Source of the DNA: Bradyrhizobium lablabi
Lineage (GTDB): Bacteria; Pseudomonadota; Alphaproteobacteria; Rhizobiales; Xanthobacteraceae
Assembly: GCF_018131005.1 (NCBI RefSeq)
Contig: NZ_JAFCJK010000004.1
Span: 248,001-312,000 of the forward strand
Length of the DNA stretch: 64,000 nucleotides
Reading direction: 5' to 3'
The notes below the pieces were generated by a model. The model did no database searches. It saw only the letters and a program-made list of their open reading frames with translations, and had not been told where the DNA came from. This document shows, piece by piece, positions 43,470-53,422 of the stretch. Position numbers and translations under genes: made by a program. The first letter of the stretch is position 1. Each line of letters opens with the position of its first letter.

Positions 43470-45289
43470 ATGACGACGACGGATCAGCCCCGGGATCAGC
43501 ACGCCCCCTGGATCGACAAGGAGCGACTGCGCCAGAAATATCTGGAGGAACGCAACAAGCGGCTGCGTCCGGATGGCAATGACCAGTATCTGCAGGTCAG
43601 GGGACAGCTGGCGCATTATCTCGACGACCCCTACAGCCCCGTCGCCCCGCGTGCGCCGAAAGCCGACCACGTCACCTTCGCCTTCATCGGCGGCGGCTTT
43701 GCCGGATTGGCCACGGCAGCGCGGATTTCGGAGGCTGGCATTGAGGATATCCGCATCGTCGAGAAGGGCGGCGATTTCGGCGGCACCTGGTACTGGAACC
43801 GCTATCCCGGCGCGCAATGCGACACCGCGTCGATGGTCTACATGCCGCTCCTGGAAGAGACCGGCTACATGCCGTCGGAGAAATATGCGCACGCGCCCGA
43901 GATCCTCGCGCACTGCCAGCGGATCGGCAAGCAATTCGGCCTCTACGACAATGCTCTGTTCACACCGAGGTCGTGAGCCTTGATTGGGACGAGGCGCAAT
44001 CGCGCTGGATCATTCGCACCAACCGGGGCGACGCATTCACCGCGCAATTCGTCGGCATCGGTACCGGCCCGCTGCACGTGCCAAAGCTTCCTGGCATTCC
44101 CGGCATTGAGCGCTTCATGGGGTACTCGTTCCACACCAGCCGCTGGGATTACGACTACACCGGCGGCGATCCCTCGGGGCTGCTGATGGAAAAGCTCGCC
44201 GACAAGCGCGTCGGCATCATCGGGACAGGTGCGACCTCCGTGCAGTGTGTGCCGCACCTCGCGCGTGCCTGCAAGGAACTGTACGTGTTCCAGCGCACGC
44301 CATCCTCGGTCGACGTGCGCGCCAACGCGCCAATCGATCCCGACTGGTTCTCCGGGATCGCCACGCCGGGCTGGCAACAGCGCTGGCTCGAGAATTTCAC
44401 GGCCAACCAGGCTGGCGGTTCGGCAAACGAGGACCTCGTGCAGGACGGCTGGACCGATTTGTCCCGCCGTATCCGGGAGAAGGTGCTGCTGCTGCCGCGC
44501 GAGCAAAGGACGCCGCAAAACATGCTTGCAGCGTTCGAGGATTCCGACTTCGAGAAGATGGAAGAAATCCGCGCCCGGGTCGACAGCATCGTCGAAGATC
44601 GCGAGACGGCTGCGAGGTTGAAGGCCTGGTATCGCCAGCTCTGCAAGCGGCCATGCTTCCACGATACCTATCTGCAGGCATTCAATACGGCGGGCACGCA
44701 TCTGGTCGACACCGACGGCAAGGGCCTCGATGAGGTCACCGAGCGCGGTGTCGTCGTCGCCGGCAAGGAATACGTGCTCGATTGCATCATCTATGCCTCC
44801 GGCTTCGAGGTCGGCACCGCGTACAAGCGCCGCGCCGGCTTCGATCTCACGGGACGCGACGGCATCAAGCTGTCGGACTATTGGTCCGAGGGGATGCGCA
44901 CCAAGCACGGAATCCACGTGCATGGCTTCCCCAACGTGTTCTTCGTGCAGCCGACCCAGGGCGCCAACCTCATCTCCAACGTGCCGCACAATCTGACCGA
45001 AGCTGCGCGGACGATCGCGCTGATGGTCCGCCATGCGCGGGCGAACGGCTTTCGGCAGATCGAGGTCACGAAGGACGCGGAAGAGCGCTGGATCGAGCTT
45101 CTGCTCACCGGCGCCGGACGGATGATCGGTTCGCCCGACTGCACGCCGGGCTACTACAACAACGAGGGCCGTGAACCCGGGCCGGCCGCCCGTCTCAATG
45201 TCGGCCATCCCGCCGGCGCGTCGGCCTATTTCAAATACATCGACGGCTGGCGTAACAGCGGGCAGTTCGAAGGTGTGCAGTTTCGTTGA
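43470..45289 (+). pseudogene. flavin-containing (Baeyer-Villiger) monooxygenase, frameshifted
   Basis: Two adjoining frames together encode one protein. 43470 to about 43965 has the FAD motif [12 protein letters not shown] and [15 protein letters not shown]. The other frame, from about 43966 to 45289, carries [12 protein letters not shown] (the BVMO signature FxGxxxHxxxW) and the NADPH motif [12 protein letters not shown]. The first frame stops at TGA 43974-43976. Adding one C in TTCACACC (about 43960-43963) gives [12 protein letters not shown] and a 606-residue protein, normal for a BVMO. It is either a recent lesion or a sequencing error. The intact enzyme would insert oxygen next to a ketone. 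The following gene starts 50 bases on. Confidence 0.85.
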
Positions 45290-45339
45290 TTGAAGCCCGA
45301 TCAGGATTCGATCGTTGTCATGCCAGGGAGTGCGCAAGT

Positions 45340-47283
45340 ATGACCGACACAATCGCGAGTGAAAAGTCTGAGCAAGGCCCGAAGGCTGCATCCGCGTCCG
45401 TCATCGCGCTGCGTGCCGCGACGCTGCAGGCACTGCCATTCTCCGACACGCGCGATTTCGACGACGCCGCGCGCGGCTTCCTCGGCACGATCGAGAATGC
45501 GCGCATCACATCAGCGCAGGGCCGGGTGGTCTGGAGCCTCGAGCCCTATGGCTTCCTGTCCGAGAAGCAGGCGCCGCCGACCGTCGATCCCAGCCTGTGG
45601 AGGCAGTCGCGGCTCAACATGCATCATGGCCTGTTCGAGGTGGTGCCTGGCGTCTACCAGGTCCGCGGCCTCGACATCGCCAACATGACGCTGATCGAGG
45701 GCGACAAGGGCGTGATCGTGGTCGATACGCTGACTTCGATCGAGGGCGCACGCGCCGCGATCGAGCTCTATTTCCGGCACCGCGGCAAGCGGCCGGTTGT
45801 GGCCGTGATCTTCACCCACACCCACACCGATCATTGGGGCGGCGCGCGCGGCGTGATCGATGACGACATGCTGTCGCGCGGCGTGCCGATCATCGCGCCG
45901 AATTTCTTCATGGAGCACGCGGTCTCGGAGAACATCATCGCGGGACCGGCGATGCTGCGCCGCGCGCAATACCAGTTCGGGCCGTTCCTCGCCAAGGGCG
46001 TGCGCGGTCATGTCGATTGCGGGCTCGGCAAGACCATGGCGGCAGGCGCGGTGGCACTGCTTCGCCCGACCGACCTGATCATCTCGACGGGCGACAAGCG
46101 CATCATCGACGGCGTCGAGTTCGAATTCCAGATGGCCCCGAACAGCGAGGCTCCGGCGGAGATGCATTTCTTCATCCCGCGCTACAGGCTGTTGAACCTC
46201 GCGGAAAACTGCACACACAATTTCCACAATCTGCTGCCGTTCCGCGGCGCCGATGTGCGCGATGCGCTGGCCTGGTCAAAGTATCTCGGCGAGGCCCTGC
46301 AGATGTGGGGCGGGAAGGCCGAGGCAATGTGCGGCCAGCATCATTGGCCGGTGTGGGGGAAGGAGCGGATCGACACCATGATCCGCGAGCAGCGCGATCT
46401 CTACAAATATGCCCACGACCAGACCATCCGCCTGATGAACCACGGATTGACGGCCGCTGAGATCGCCGAGACCATCCGCCTGCCGCAAAGTCTCGCAGGT
46501 GCCTGGCACGGTCGCGGCTATTACGGGCACATCAGGCATAACGTGAAGGCGATCTACCAGAAGTATCTCGGCTGGTACGACGCCAACCCGGTCAATCTCG
46601 ATCCGCTGCCGCCGGTCGAGTCGGGCAAGAAGTACGTCGAATATATGGGGGGCGCCGAGGCGATCCTGGAGCGCGCGCACGGGGATTTCGCCAAGGGCGA
46701 ATTCCGCTTCGTGGCGCAGGCGTTGAGTCATCTCGTGTTTGCCGACCCGGACAATCGGGCGGCCCGCGCGCTGCTCGCCGATACGTTCGAGCAGCTCGGC
46801 TACGCCGCGGAGAGTTCGACCTGGCGCAATGCCTATCTGTTCGGCGCCCAGGAGCTGCGGCAGGGCATGCCGAAGGCGCCGCCGCGCTCGCCGATGCCGC
46901 GCGAGACGCTTGCGGCGCTGCGCACCGAGCAGCTCTTCGACGTGCTCGGAGTTCGCCTCAACGGTCCCAAGGCCGAGGGCAAGCGCATTGTGCTGAATTG
47001 GCATCTCACCGATACGGGCGAGACCTTCGTGCTCAACCTGGAGAATTCGGCGCTGACCTATGTGGCTGGTGCGCAGGCAACCGATGCGCAGGCCGGCTTC
47101 ACGCTGCCGCGCAGCGTGCTTGACGAGGTCATCGCCAAGCTGACCACGTTTCCGGAAGCCGTCGGCGCCGGCCGGATCGAGGTCAGTGGTGATGCTGCAT
47201 GGTTTGGCGAACTGATGTTGCTGATGGATGAATTCCCGAGGATGTTCGAGATCGTCGAACCGAAGCGGACGGTGGTGACGTGA
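45340..47283 (+). CDS. metallo-beta-lactamase-fold alkylsulfatase
   Basis: A 647-residue enzyme of the SdsA1/BDS1 type, which hydrolyses primary alkyl sulfates to alcohol and sulfate. The zinc motif is FTHTHTDHWGG (His160, His162, Asp164, His165). NSEAPAEMHFFIPRYRLLNLAENCTHNFHNLLPFRG is the family's later metal region (positions about 265-300; quoted as landmarks only: EAPAEMHFF and ENCTHNFHN). The last 125 residues are an SCP2-like domain (RIVLNWHLTDTGETFVLNLEN). No signal peptide is seen, unlike secreted SdsA1, so it may be cytoplasmic. AGGGAG lies 9 bases before ATG 45340. Confidence 0.88.
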   Translation: MTDTIASEKSEQGPKAASASVIALRAATLQALPFSDTRDFDDAARGFLGTIENARITSAQGRVVWSLEPYGFLSEKQAPPTVDPSLWRQSRLNMHHGLFEVVPGVYQVRGLDIANMTLIEGDKGVIVVDTLTSIEGARAAIELYFRHRGKRPVVAVIFTHTHTDHWGGARGVIDDDMLSRGVPIIAPNFFMEHAVSENIIAGPAMLRRAQYQFGPFLAKGVRGHVDCGLGKTMAAGAVALLRPTDLIISTGDKRIIDGVEFEFQMAPNSEAPAEMHFFIPRYRLLNLAENCTHNFHNLLPFRGADVRDALAWSKYLGEALQMWGGKAEAMCGQHHWPVWGKERIDTMIREQRDLYKYAHDQTIRLMNHGLTAAEIAETIRLPQSLAGAWHGRGYYGHIRHNVKAIYQKYLGWYDANPVNLDPLPPVESGKKYVEYMGGAEAILERAHGDFAKGEFRFVAQALSHLVFADPDNRAARALLADTFEQLGYAAESSTWRNAYLFGAQELRQGMPKAPPRSPMPRETLAALRTEQLFDVLGVRLNGPKAEGKRIVLNWHLTDTGETFVLNLENSALTYVAGAQATDAQAGFTLPRSVLDEVIAKLTTFPEAVGAGRIEVSGDAAWFGELMLLMDEFPRMFEIVEPKRTVVT

Positions 47284-47297
47284 CGGGACCCTCGCCA

Positions 47298-47370
47298 TCA
47301 TTGCGCGGCGACGAAGCAATCCATCCATCGCCGGGACGGGAGATGGACTGCTTCGCTTCGCTCGCAATGA
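47298..47370. repeat. long imperfect hairpin element between convergent genes
   Basis: TCATTGCG (47298-47305) pairs with CGCAATGA (47363-47370), and GAAGCAATCCAT (47313-47324) pairs with ATGGACTGCTTC (47343-47354) with one mismatch. The form 'GACGAAGCAATCCAT...GGACTGCTTCGCTTCGCTCGCAATGACG' (split) is a familiar Bradyrhizobium intergenic repeat. It separates the alkylsulfatase gene from the convergent Liv-type operon. Confidence 0.72.
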
Positions 47371-47406
47371 CGGTGCTCTCAAGCTCCTGCGGATTTCGCT
47401 CGGGTC

Positions 47407-48111
47407 TTAAATCCCGAGATAGGCCGCCTGGACCTGCTTGTTGTTGGCAAGCTCGGTGCTGCTGCCGTGCATGATCACGTTGCCGCTTTCGAGCACATAG
47501 GCGCGTTGCACCAGCGAAAGCGCGCGGCTGACATTCTGTTCGACCAGCAAAATCGCGGTACCCATCTTGTGGATCTCGCCGATCTTCTCGAAGGTCACGT
47601 CGGTCATCACGGGCGCGAGCCCGAGCGAGGGCTCGTCGAGCATCAGCAAACGCGGTTTCAGCATCAGCCCGCGCCCGACGGCGAGCATCTGCTGCTCGCC
47701 GCCGCTCATCGTGCCGGCAAGCTGCTTCTTGCGATCAGCGAGGCGCGGGAAGATGCCATAGACGAGCTCCATCGTGCGCAGCCGGTCCGCCTTGGCCTTC
47801 GGCACATAGGCGCCGATCTCCAGATTTTCCTGCACCGTCATTTCCGGGAAGACCTGGCGCCCCTCAGGGACATGCGCGATTCCGAGCTCGGGGATCCGGT
47901 ATGGCGGAAGTGCGGCGAGATCGATGCCGTCGAACGTGACCTTGCCCGCAAACAATTTCACGAGCCCGGAGACGGCACGCAAGGTCGTGCTCTTGCCGGC
48001 GCCATTGGCGCCGAGCAGGCCGACGGCTTCGCCTTCGCCGATCGAGATGCTCACGTCGGTGATGGCAGGGACGGAACCGTAGCGCGCGCCGACGCCCGCG
48101 AGCTCAAGCAT
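47407..48111 (-). CDS. ABC importer ATPase, LivF type (second Liv system)
   Basis: A 234-residue ATPase. Walker A is GANGAGKST, signature MSGGEQQMLAVGRGL, Walker B LLMLDEPSLGLAP and the Gln-type H-loop LVEQNVSRAL. ATG 48111 lies within the end of the LivG-type gene (8-base overlap). It is the last of five genes in a minus-strand Liv-type importer operon (51987 to 47407). Confidence 0.9.
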   Translation of the reverse strand: MLELAGVGARYGSVPAITDVSISIGEGEAVGLLGANGAGKSTTLRAVSGLVKLFAGKVTFDGIDLAALPPYRIPELGIAHVPEGRQVFPEMTVQENLEIGAYVPKAKADRLRTMELVYGIFPRLADRKKQLAGTMSGGEQQMLAVGRGLMLKPRLLMLDEPSLGLAPVMTDVTFEKIGEIHKMGTAILLVEQNVSRALSLVQRAYVLESGNVIMHGSSTELANNKQVQAAYLGI

Positions 48112-48853
48112 GGGCGTCTCCCGGCGGCTGCGGATGCACGTAGGAGCCGAGATAGGCGCGGATGACTTCGGGATTCTCCACGATGTCCCTGGGCGCGCCC
48201 TCGGCGATCTTCTGGCCGTGATCGAGCACAACGATGTGGCGGGCGACCGCCATGATCGCACGCATCACGTGCTCGACGATCACGATGGTCAGGCCGCTGG
48301 TGGACAGTTTCTTCACAAGCGCGACCGCCTGATCGATCTCGGACGGATTGAGCCCGGCCATCACCTCGTCAAGCAACAATATCCTGGGCTGCGTTGCCAG
48401 CGCGCGGGCCATCTCCAGCCGGCGCTGATCGATGGTGGTGAGGTCCTTGGCGGCGGTCCGCTCCCTGGCGCCAAGGCCGACGAACTCGATCGCCTCGAGT
48501 GCCTTCTTCCGTGCGGCGGCCACATGCCGGTCGCGCAGGAAGGCGCCGGTCATCACATTGGCCAGAACCGTCATCGCGCCAAACGGCTTGGCGACCTGGA
48601 AAGTGCGGGCAAGGCCAAGGGCGCAGACGCTATGTGGCCGCAGGCCGACGACCTCCTGGCCGAAGGCGAGCACCGAGCCGGAGTCGGGCCGATGAAATCC
48701 CGTGATGAGATGAAAGGTCGTGGTCTTGCCGGCACCGTTCGGCCCGATGAGTGCGACCGTTTCGTTCTCCCGCACCGAAAAACTGACATCCTGCACGGCG
48801 CGCAGCCCGCCAAAGCGCTTGCTAAGACCCCTGATGATCAGCGCTTCAGCCAT
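48104..48853 (-). CDS. ABC importer ATPase, LivG type (second Liv system)
   Basis: A 249-residue ATPase. Walker A is GPNGAGKTTT. The signature is atypical: AKDLTTIDQRRLEMARAL, with LTTID where LSGGQ-like sequence is expected, as often in LivG. Walker B is ILLLDEVMAGLNPSEID, in which the usual Pro after Glu is Val. The H-loop is VEHVMRAI. ATG 48853 is 8 bases past the permease gene's stop. Confidence 0.88.
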   Translation of the reverse strand: MAEALIIRGLSKRFGGLRAVQDVSFSVRENETVALIGPNGAGKTTTFHLITGFHRPDSGSVLAFGQEVVGLRPHSVCALGLARTFQVAKPFGAMTVLANVMTGAFLRDRHVAAARKKALEAIEFVGLGARERTAAKDLTTIDQRRLEMARALATQPRILLLDEVMAGLNPSEIDQAVALVKKLSTSGLTIVIVEHVMRAIMAVARHIVVLDHGQKIAEGAPRDIVENPEVIRAYLGSYVHPQPPGDAHA

Positions 48854-48861
48854 CCCCCACC

Positions 48862-49848
48862 TCAGGCTTGTGCCGGCTTGCGCCGGACATAGCGTTGATA
48901 GGCCTCGGTCGCGACGCCGATGAGTCCGGTCGGGCGCCACAGGATCACGGCCATCAGGATCAAGCTGTAGACCGTGAGCTGAATGCCGCCGACCGAACTG
49001 CCCAGCCAGCTCTGCAACAGCGCCGACGTGGTCTCCAGCAGCACGGTGCCGATCACCGGGCCCCACAGTGTGCCGATGCCGCCGACGATCGACACCAGCG
49101 CGGCCTCGATCGAGACGCTAAAGCTGAAGGCCGTCGCGGGATCGATGAAATAGATGTACTGCGTGTAGAACGTCCCGGCGAGCGCGGTCAGGAACGAGCT
49201 GATCAGATAGATGTCGCGCTTGATCTTCGGCGCATTGACGCCGATGGCTTCAGCCGCATCCTCGTCCTCGCCGATCGCAACGAGATAGTACCCCATCCAT
49301 GATTTCTCGATCAGATGGGTGATCCAAAGCCCGACGACGAGAAGTCCGAGAACGACGTAGTAGTACGACGCCTTGGTCTCGAACTGCATCATCAGCGGAG
49401 CGCTGCCGAGGTTTGGAATCGTCGTGCCTTCGGCACCCCAGGCGAAATCGCGAAACTTCAGGAAGATCAGCATCAACACCTGCGCGGTCGCGATGGTGGC
49501 GATGGTGAAATAGGGTCCGCGCAGGCGGAAGCAGAGCCAGCCGATCGGCAGGCTGGCCAGCATGGCGACCACGCCGCCGGCGATCATCCCGATCCAGGGT
49601 GAGATTCCGTAGTTCACCTGCATGATCGTGGAGGTGTAGGCGCCAAGGCCGAAATAGGCGGCGTGCCCGAGCGAGAGCTGCTTGGCATAGCCGCCCATCA
49701 GATTCCAAGCGACCCCGATGAAGGAGAACAGCAGGATGCGGATGAAAATGTCGATCGCAAACGAGCTGCTGATGATCTGGGGCACGGCGATCATGACCAC
49801 GCCGGCGATCGCGAACCATAGCCAGGTCAGTTTGGCGGGCGCCTGCAT
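48862..49848 (-). CDS. ABC importer permease, LivM type (second Liv system)
   Basis: A 328-residue permease with about nine helices. Markers: GVAWNLMGGYAKQLSLGHAAYFGLGAY (the LivM core, listed as GGYAKQLSLGHAAYFG), the ATPase contact DEDAAEAIGVNAPKIKRD and GGIGTLWGPVIGTVLLE. ATG 49848 overlaps the LivH-type stop. In this system LivH and LivM are separate, in contrast to the fused pair at 13560. Confidence 0.9.
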   Translation of the reverse strand: MQAPAKLTWLWFAIAGVVMIAVPQIISSSFAIDIFIRILLFSFIGVAWNLMGGYAKQLSLGHAAYFGLGAYTSTIMQVNYGISPWIGMIAGGVVAMLASLPIGWLCFRLRGPYFTIATIATAQVLMLIFLKFRDFAWGAEGTTIPNLGSAPLMMQFETKASYYYVVLGLLVVGLWITHLIEKSWMGYYLVAIGEDEDAAEAIGVNAPKIKRDIYLISSFLTALAGTFYTQYIYFIDPATAFSFSVSIEAALVSIVGGIGTLWGPVIGTVLLETTSALLQSWLGSSVGGIQLTVYSLILMAVILWRPTGLIGVATEAYQRYVRRKPAQA

Positions 49849-50717
49849 CAGCGGCCCCTCCTGGCACCAAGGCCGCTCGGCTTGAACGCCAGCGTGAGGA
49901 GGAGCATGGCGAACACCACGATCAATCCGGAATCGGCGCCCACGAACTGGATGCCGAGCGATTCCGCCACGCCCATCATCAAGCTCGCTATCAGCGCGCC
50001 TATGACGTTGCCGAGCGTGCCCAGTACGACGGCAACGAACGCCATCAGCACGAATACCTGACCGACAAACGGATAGGCCGAGTAGAACGGCATCAACAGC
50101 GAGCCTGCCGCGCCGGCGAGCGCCAACGCGGCGCCGAACGCGACTGCGAACACCCGATTGGGATTGATTCCCATCAGCATCGCGACGTCTCGGTTCTGCG
50201 AGGCCGCGCGCATCGCCTTGCCGAGGTCGGTGGTGTGCAGGAACACCCAGAGCAGGCCGCTCAACGCCATCGCGACCGCGAAGGCGATCAATTTGGCGAC
50301 GGGGATGTAAAGGCCGCCGAGATGCAGCGCTTCGTCCGAATAGGACGTATGGACCGTGCGGTAGTTCGCGGTGAAGAACATCAGCGAGAGATTGAGGAGC
50401 AGCAGCGACAGCGCAAAGGTCAGGAAGATCTGCGGCATGTCGTTCGGTCCCAGCACCCTGCGGATCAGGAAATGCTGGATCAGGACGCCGGCAATGAACA
50501 GCACCGGCATCGAGACGACGAGCGAGACCAGCGGATCGACGCCGAACTGGGTGGCGAGGAAGAACGAGATGTACATCCCGATCATCACGAATTCGCCCTG
50601 GGCGAAATTGACGATCTTGACCACGCCGAAGATCAGCGTGACGCCAATACTGACGAGCGCGTAGATGCCGCCGATGAGCAGGCCGTTGATCACGGCCTGG
50701 ACCAGTGTCTCCAACAT
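49848..50717 (-). CDS. ABC importer permease, LivH type (second Liv system)
   Basis: A 289-residue permease with the LivH core INGLLIGGIYALVSIGVTLIFG at the start (listed as LLIGGIYALVSIGVTLIFG), KIVNFAQGEFVMIGMY, the coupling loop AMRAASQNRDVAMLMGINPNR and VVLGTLGNVIGALIASL. It is followed by the LivM-type gene with a one-base stop/start overlap. It comes 16 bases after the binding-protein gene. Confidence 0.9.
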   Translation of the reverse strand: MLETLVQAVINGLLIGGIYALVSIGVTLIFGVVKIVNFAQGEFVMIGMYISFFLATQFGVDPLVSLVVSMPVLFIAGVLIQHFLIRRVLGPNDMPQIFLTFALSLLLLNLSLMFFTANYRTVHTSYSDEALHLGGLYIPVAKLIAFAVAMALSGLLWVFLHTTDLGKAMRAASQNRDVAMLMGINPNRVFAVAFGAALALAGAAGSLLMPFYSAYPFVGQVFVLMAFVAVVLGTLGNVIGALIASLMMGVAESLGIQFVGADSGLIVVFAMLLLTLAFKPSGLGARRGR

Positions 50718-50733
50718 CTGCTGAGGCCGGCCT

Positions 50734-51987
50734 TCAGGTTTTCATCAACGGCGCGCGGGCGTCTTCCTTCGGGAACACGCTGACCAGATCGGTATTTTGC
50801 CATTGCACGCCGACCGGACGTCCATAGACATTCTTGCCGTCAGGTCCGAACTTGACCTTGCCGCCGGGCGCCATCGCCGCATAGCCTGAGGACACGTCCA
50901 GCGTTGAGAGAGCTTCCCGGACCTTTTTTGGATCGGCGGAGGCGGCCCGCTCGAGGGCATCGGCAAGCATGAATGTCTGCGCTACCAATCCGCCCGCATA
51001 TTCGAACGCGAATTCTCCGGTTCGCTTCTTGAATTCGACATTCACTTTCTGTGCCTCTTCGCTGACGTCATGATTCCAGTGCGCGACGCCCTGCAGGCCC
51101 TCGGCTGCCTTGCCGACATTCTTATAGAAGTCCGGCATCACGAAGCCGCCCGAGCCGCCGTTGATCGCAACGTTGAGGCCGACCTGCTTGACGGTGCGCA
51201 CGATCAGGATGAGGTCGTTGAGATAGGAAATGGAGAACAGGGTGTTGGCGCCGGACGCCTTGACCTTGTTGATGAGCGGGCTCGCGTCGGTGAAGCCGGC
51301 GGAGTAGGGCTCGAACATCACGATCTCGACTCCTTCTCCCGGAGCCAGTTCCTTCAGGCCGTTCGACGTCGACGTGCCGAAGGCGGTGTTCTCGAAGATG
51401 ACGGCGACTTTGGCCTGGTCGCTGACGAGCTTGGCCATCTGCAATTGCGCCTTGGCGAACTGCGAGGCGCGGGCGAAGGGTGTGAACGTGTAGGTTCGGC
51501 CCTTGTTGAGCTGATCGGAGCTCGACCCCGTGATCAAAGGCACCTTGGCGCGCTCGGCAACTTCGCTTGCAATCAATGTCAGCGCGCTCGCATAGCAGCC
51601 ATGGATCGCTGACAGCTTGTTGCCGGTAATCAGGCGGTCCGTCTCGGTGCGCGTCACCGTGGTGTCGCTCTGCACGTCGGACACGACGAGGTTGAGCTTG
51701 GCACCGCCGAGCGATTTGATGCCGCCGGCCTCGTTGACCATCTCGATCGCGAGTTTGGCTGCGGCGACGCAGCCAACGCCGATCTGCGCCATGCTGCCAG
51801 TTGTCGGATAGAGCGCGCCGATATTGATCGGGTCCGCCGCCCAGCCCCGCAGCGGGACGGCCCCGAAGGCTCCCGCGGCGAGGACACCGCCGGTCCGGAC
51901 CAGGAATTTGCGACGGCTCAGTTTCTTTTGCGCGCCTCTGGCCGGCGCCGCATTATTAATGGCCGATAGCTCGTTATCCCCTGTCAT
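50734..51987 (-). CDS. ABC importer binding protein, branched-chain type (second Liv system)
   Basis: A 417-residue periplasmic binding protein of the Peripla_BP_6 family. It has a twin-arginine leader (LSRRKFLVRTGGVLAAGAFG, residues about 24-43), which is less usual for this class, and a mature start ADPINIGALYPTTGSMAQ. ATG 51987 follows AGGGGG. The 29-residue extension before the twin arginine is long; an internal start is possible. The ligand is unknown. The 51988-52275 region upstream (288 bases) contains no gene; a TTGACA-containing AT-richer patch near 52190-52200 may be a promoter for either side. Confidence 0.85.
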   Translation of the reverse strand: MTGDNELSAINNAAPARGAQKKLSRRKFLVRTGGVLAAGAFGAVPLRGWAADPINIGALYPTTGSMAQIGVGCVAAAKLAIEMVNEAGGIKSLGGAKLNLVVSDVQSDTTVTRTETDRLITGNKLSAIHGCYASALTLIASEVAERAKVPLITGSSSDQLNKGRTYTFTPFARASQFAKAQLQMAKLVSDQAKVAVIFENTAFGTSTSNGLKELAPGEGVEIVMFEPYSAGFTDASPLINKVKASGANTLFSISYLNDLILIVRTVKQVGLNVAINGGSGGFVMPDFYKNVGKAAEGLQGVAHWNHDVSEEAQKVNVEFKKRTGEFAFEYAGGLVAQTFMLADALERAASADPKKVREALSTLDVSSGYAAMAPGGKVKFGPDGKNVYGRPVGVQWQNTDLVSVFPKEDARAPLMKT

Positions 51988-52275
51988 GGCGTTCCCCCTG
52001 CGCGACCACGGCACGGTTGCTCCGTCCGCTCGCTTCTTGTTCTTGATCAAGCGGCGCGCATAAGAGCACGTAATTCACCGAACGCAAAGGCGATATCAGG
52101 TCAACTGACGCTGAGCGAATTCGCCGGTGCGCCGCAGCAATCACGCATTCCACGTATCGCGAGCGATCGAGCAGGGAGGGTTCTAGATAATCATTATTGA
52201 CAATCGAATGACCCTACCGGCCTGGCTGAACAAGCCAACGGGCCGGGCGGATCACTCGATTGGCCGCTGCAACGG

Positions 52276-53346
52276 CTATTCCGCGCTGGCCACGAGGTGG
52301 AAGCGCGGCTTCGCTTCATCCATCAGGCTCCGATAGGCGGCGAGATAGTCGAGCGCCATGCGGCGCGCGGTGAAGCGGGTCTCGAACTGCTTGCGGATCG
52401 CCGTGCGGTTGAGCGCTTCGAGACGGCCGACCGCCGACACCGCGCTGATCTCGTCCTCGACGATGAAGCCGGTCAGGCCGTCGTCGATTATTTCCGGCAC
52501 CGAGCCCCGGTTATAGGCGATCACAGGGGTGCCGCAGGCCATCGCCTCGATCATGACGAGACCGAAGGGCTCCGGCCAGTCGATCGGCACGAGCAGTCCC
52601 ATCGCGCTGCTCAGGAAGTCGGGCTTCTCGCGGTCGCTGATCTCGCCGATGAAATCGACCAGCGGATTGCTCGTAATCAGCGGCTTGATCACCTCGTCAT
52701 AATATTCCTGGTCGGCGCGATCGACCTTCGCGGCGATCTTCAAGGGAATACCGCAACGGGTTGCGATCCTGATCGCGCGGTCGACCCCCTTCTCCGGCGC
52801 GATGCGCCCGAGCACGGCGAGATAGGACGGCTTGGCCGGCTGCGGCGTCAACAGGTTTTCGGGCAAGCCGTGATGGATGGTTCGCACCCAATGCGCCTGC
52901 GGCACCGGACGGCGCTGCGCATTCGAAATCGAGATGACTGGGATTTTAGGGAAAGTGTTGAAGACCGGCTGGTGCTCGGGAAGGTCGAGCCTGCCGTGCA
53001 GCGTGGTCACAAACGGCGTCGGCTGCCGTTCGAACAGCGACCACGGATAATAATCCAGGTGGAAGTGCAGGAAGTCGAATTCATCCTCATCACATTTCTG
53101 CCGCACACGCTCGAGCATCACCATGTGCAGCGCGTTGGGATCGCGGACGGACCCATCGAGGCGCAGGGCTTTGGGCCAGGTCGCGTCGAGCTTTGCGGAG
53201 GTTTTGGAGTCGCCGCTGGCGAACAGAGTGACGTCATGTCCAAGTGCGACAAGTTCTTCGGTCAGCCAGTGCACGACCCGTTCGGTGCCACCGTACAGTT
53301 TGGGGGGAACAGCCTCCGTCAGCGGGGCAACCTGCGCGATGCGCAT
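52276..53346 (-). CDS. glycosyltransferase family 4
   Basis: A 356-residue GT-B glycosyltransferase. N-terminal start MRIAQVAPLTEAVPPKLYGGTERVV (landmarks: LTEAVPPKLYGGTERVV), FHLDYYPWSLF in the acceptor domain, then LGRIAPEKGVDRAI and the nucleotide-sugar site PEPFGLVMIEAMACGTPVIA with its EX7E pair. The UDP-sugar and acceptor are unknown. AAAGGAGA precedes ATG 53346. A perfect EcfG-type promoter lies about 65 bases upstream of the start, so it is probably induced by general stress. Confidence 0.88.
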   Translation of the reverse strand: MRIAQVAPLTEAVPPKLYGGTERVVHWLTEELVALGHDVTLFASGDSKTSAKLDATWPKALRLDGSVRDPNALHMVMLERVRQKCDEDEFDFLHFHLDYYPWSLFERQPTPFVTTLHGRLDLPEHQPVFNTFPKIPVISISNAQRRPVPQAHWVRTIHHGLPENLLTPQPAKPSYLAVLGRIAPEKGVDRAIRIATRCGIPLKIAAKVDRADQEYYDEVIKPLITSNPLVDFIGEISDREKPDFLSSAMGLLVPIDWPEPFGLVMIEAMACGTPVIAYNRGSVPEIIDDGLTGFIVEDEISAVSAVGRLEALNRTAIRKQFETRFTARRMALDYLAAYRSLMDEAKPRFHLVASAE

Positions 53347-53422
53347 TTCTCCGTCTCCTTTGGTTTTGGTTTGGATGAAACTACCCTCAGCCCTTTTGTG
53401 GCACCGGCATGCCGAAGACGGG

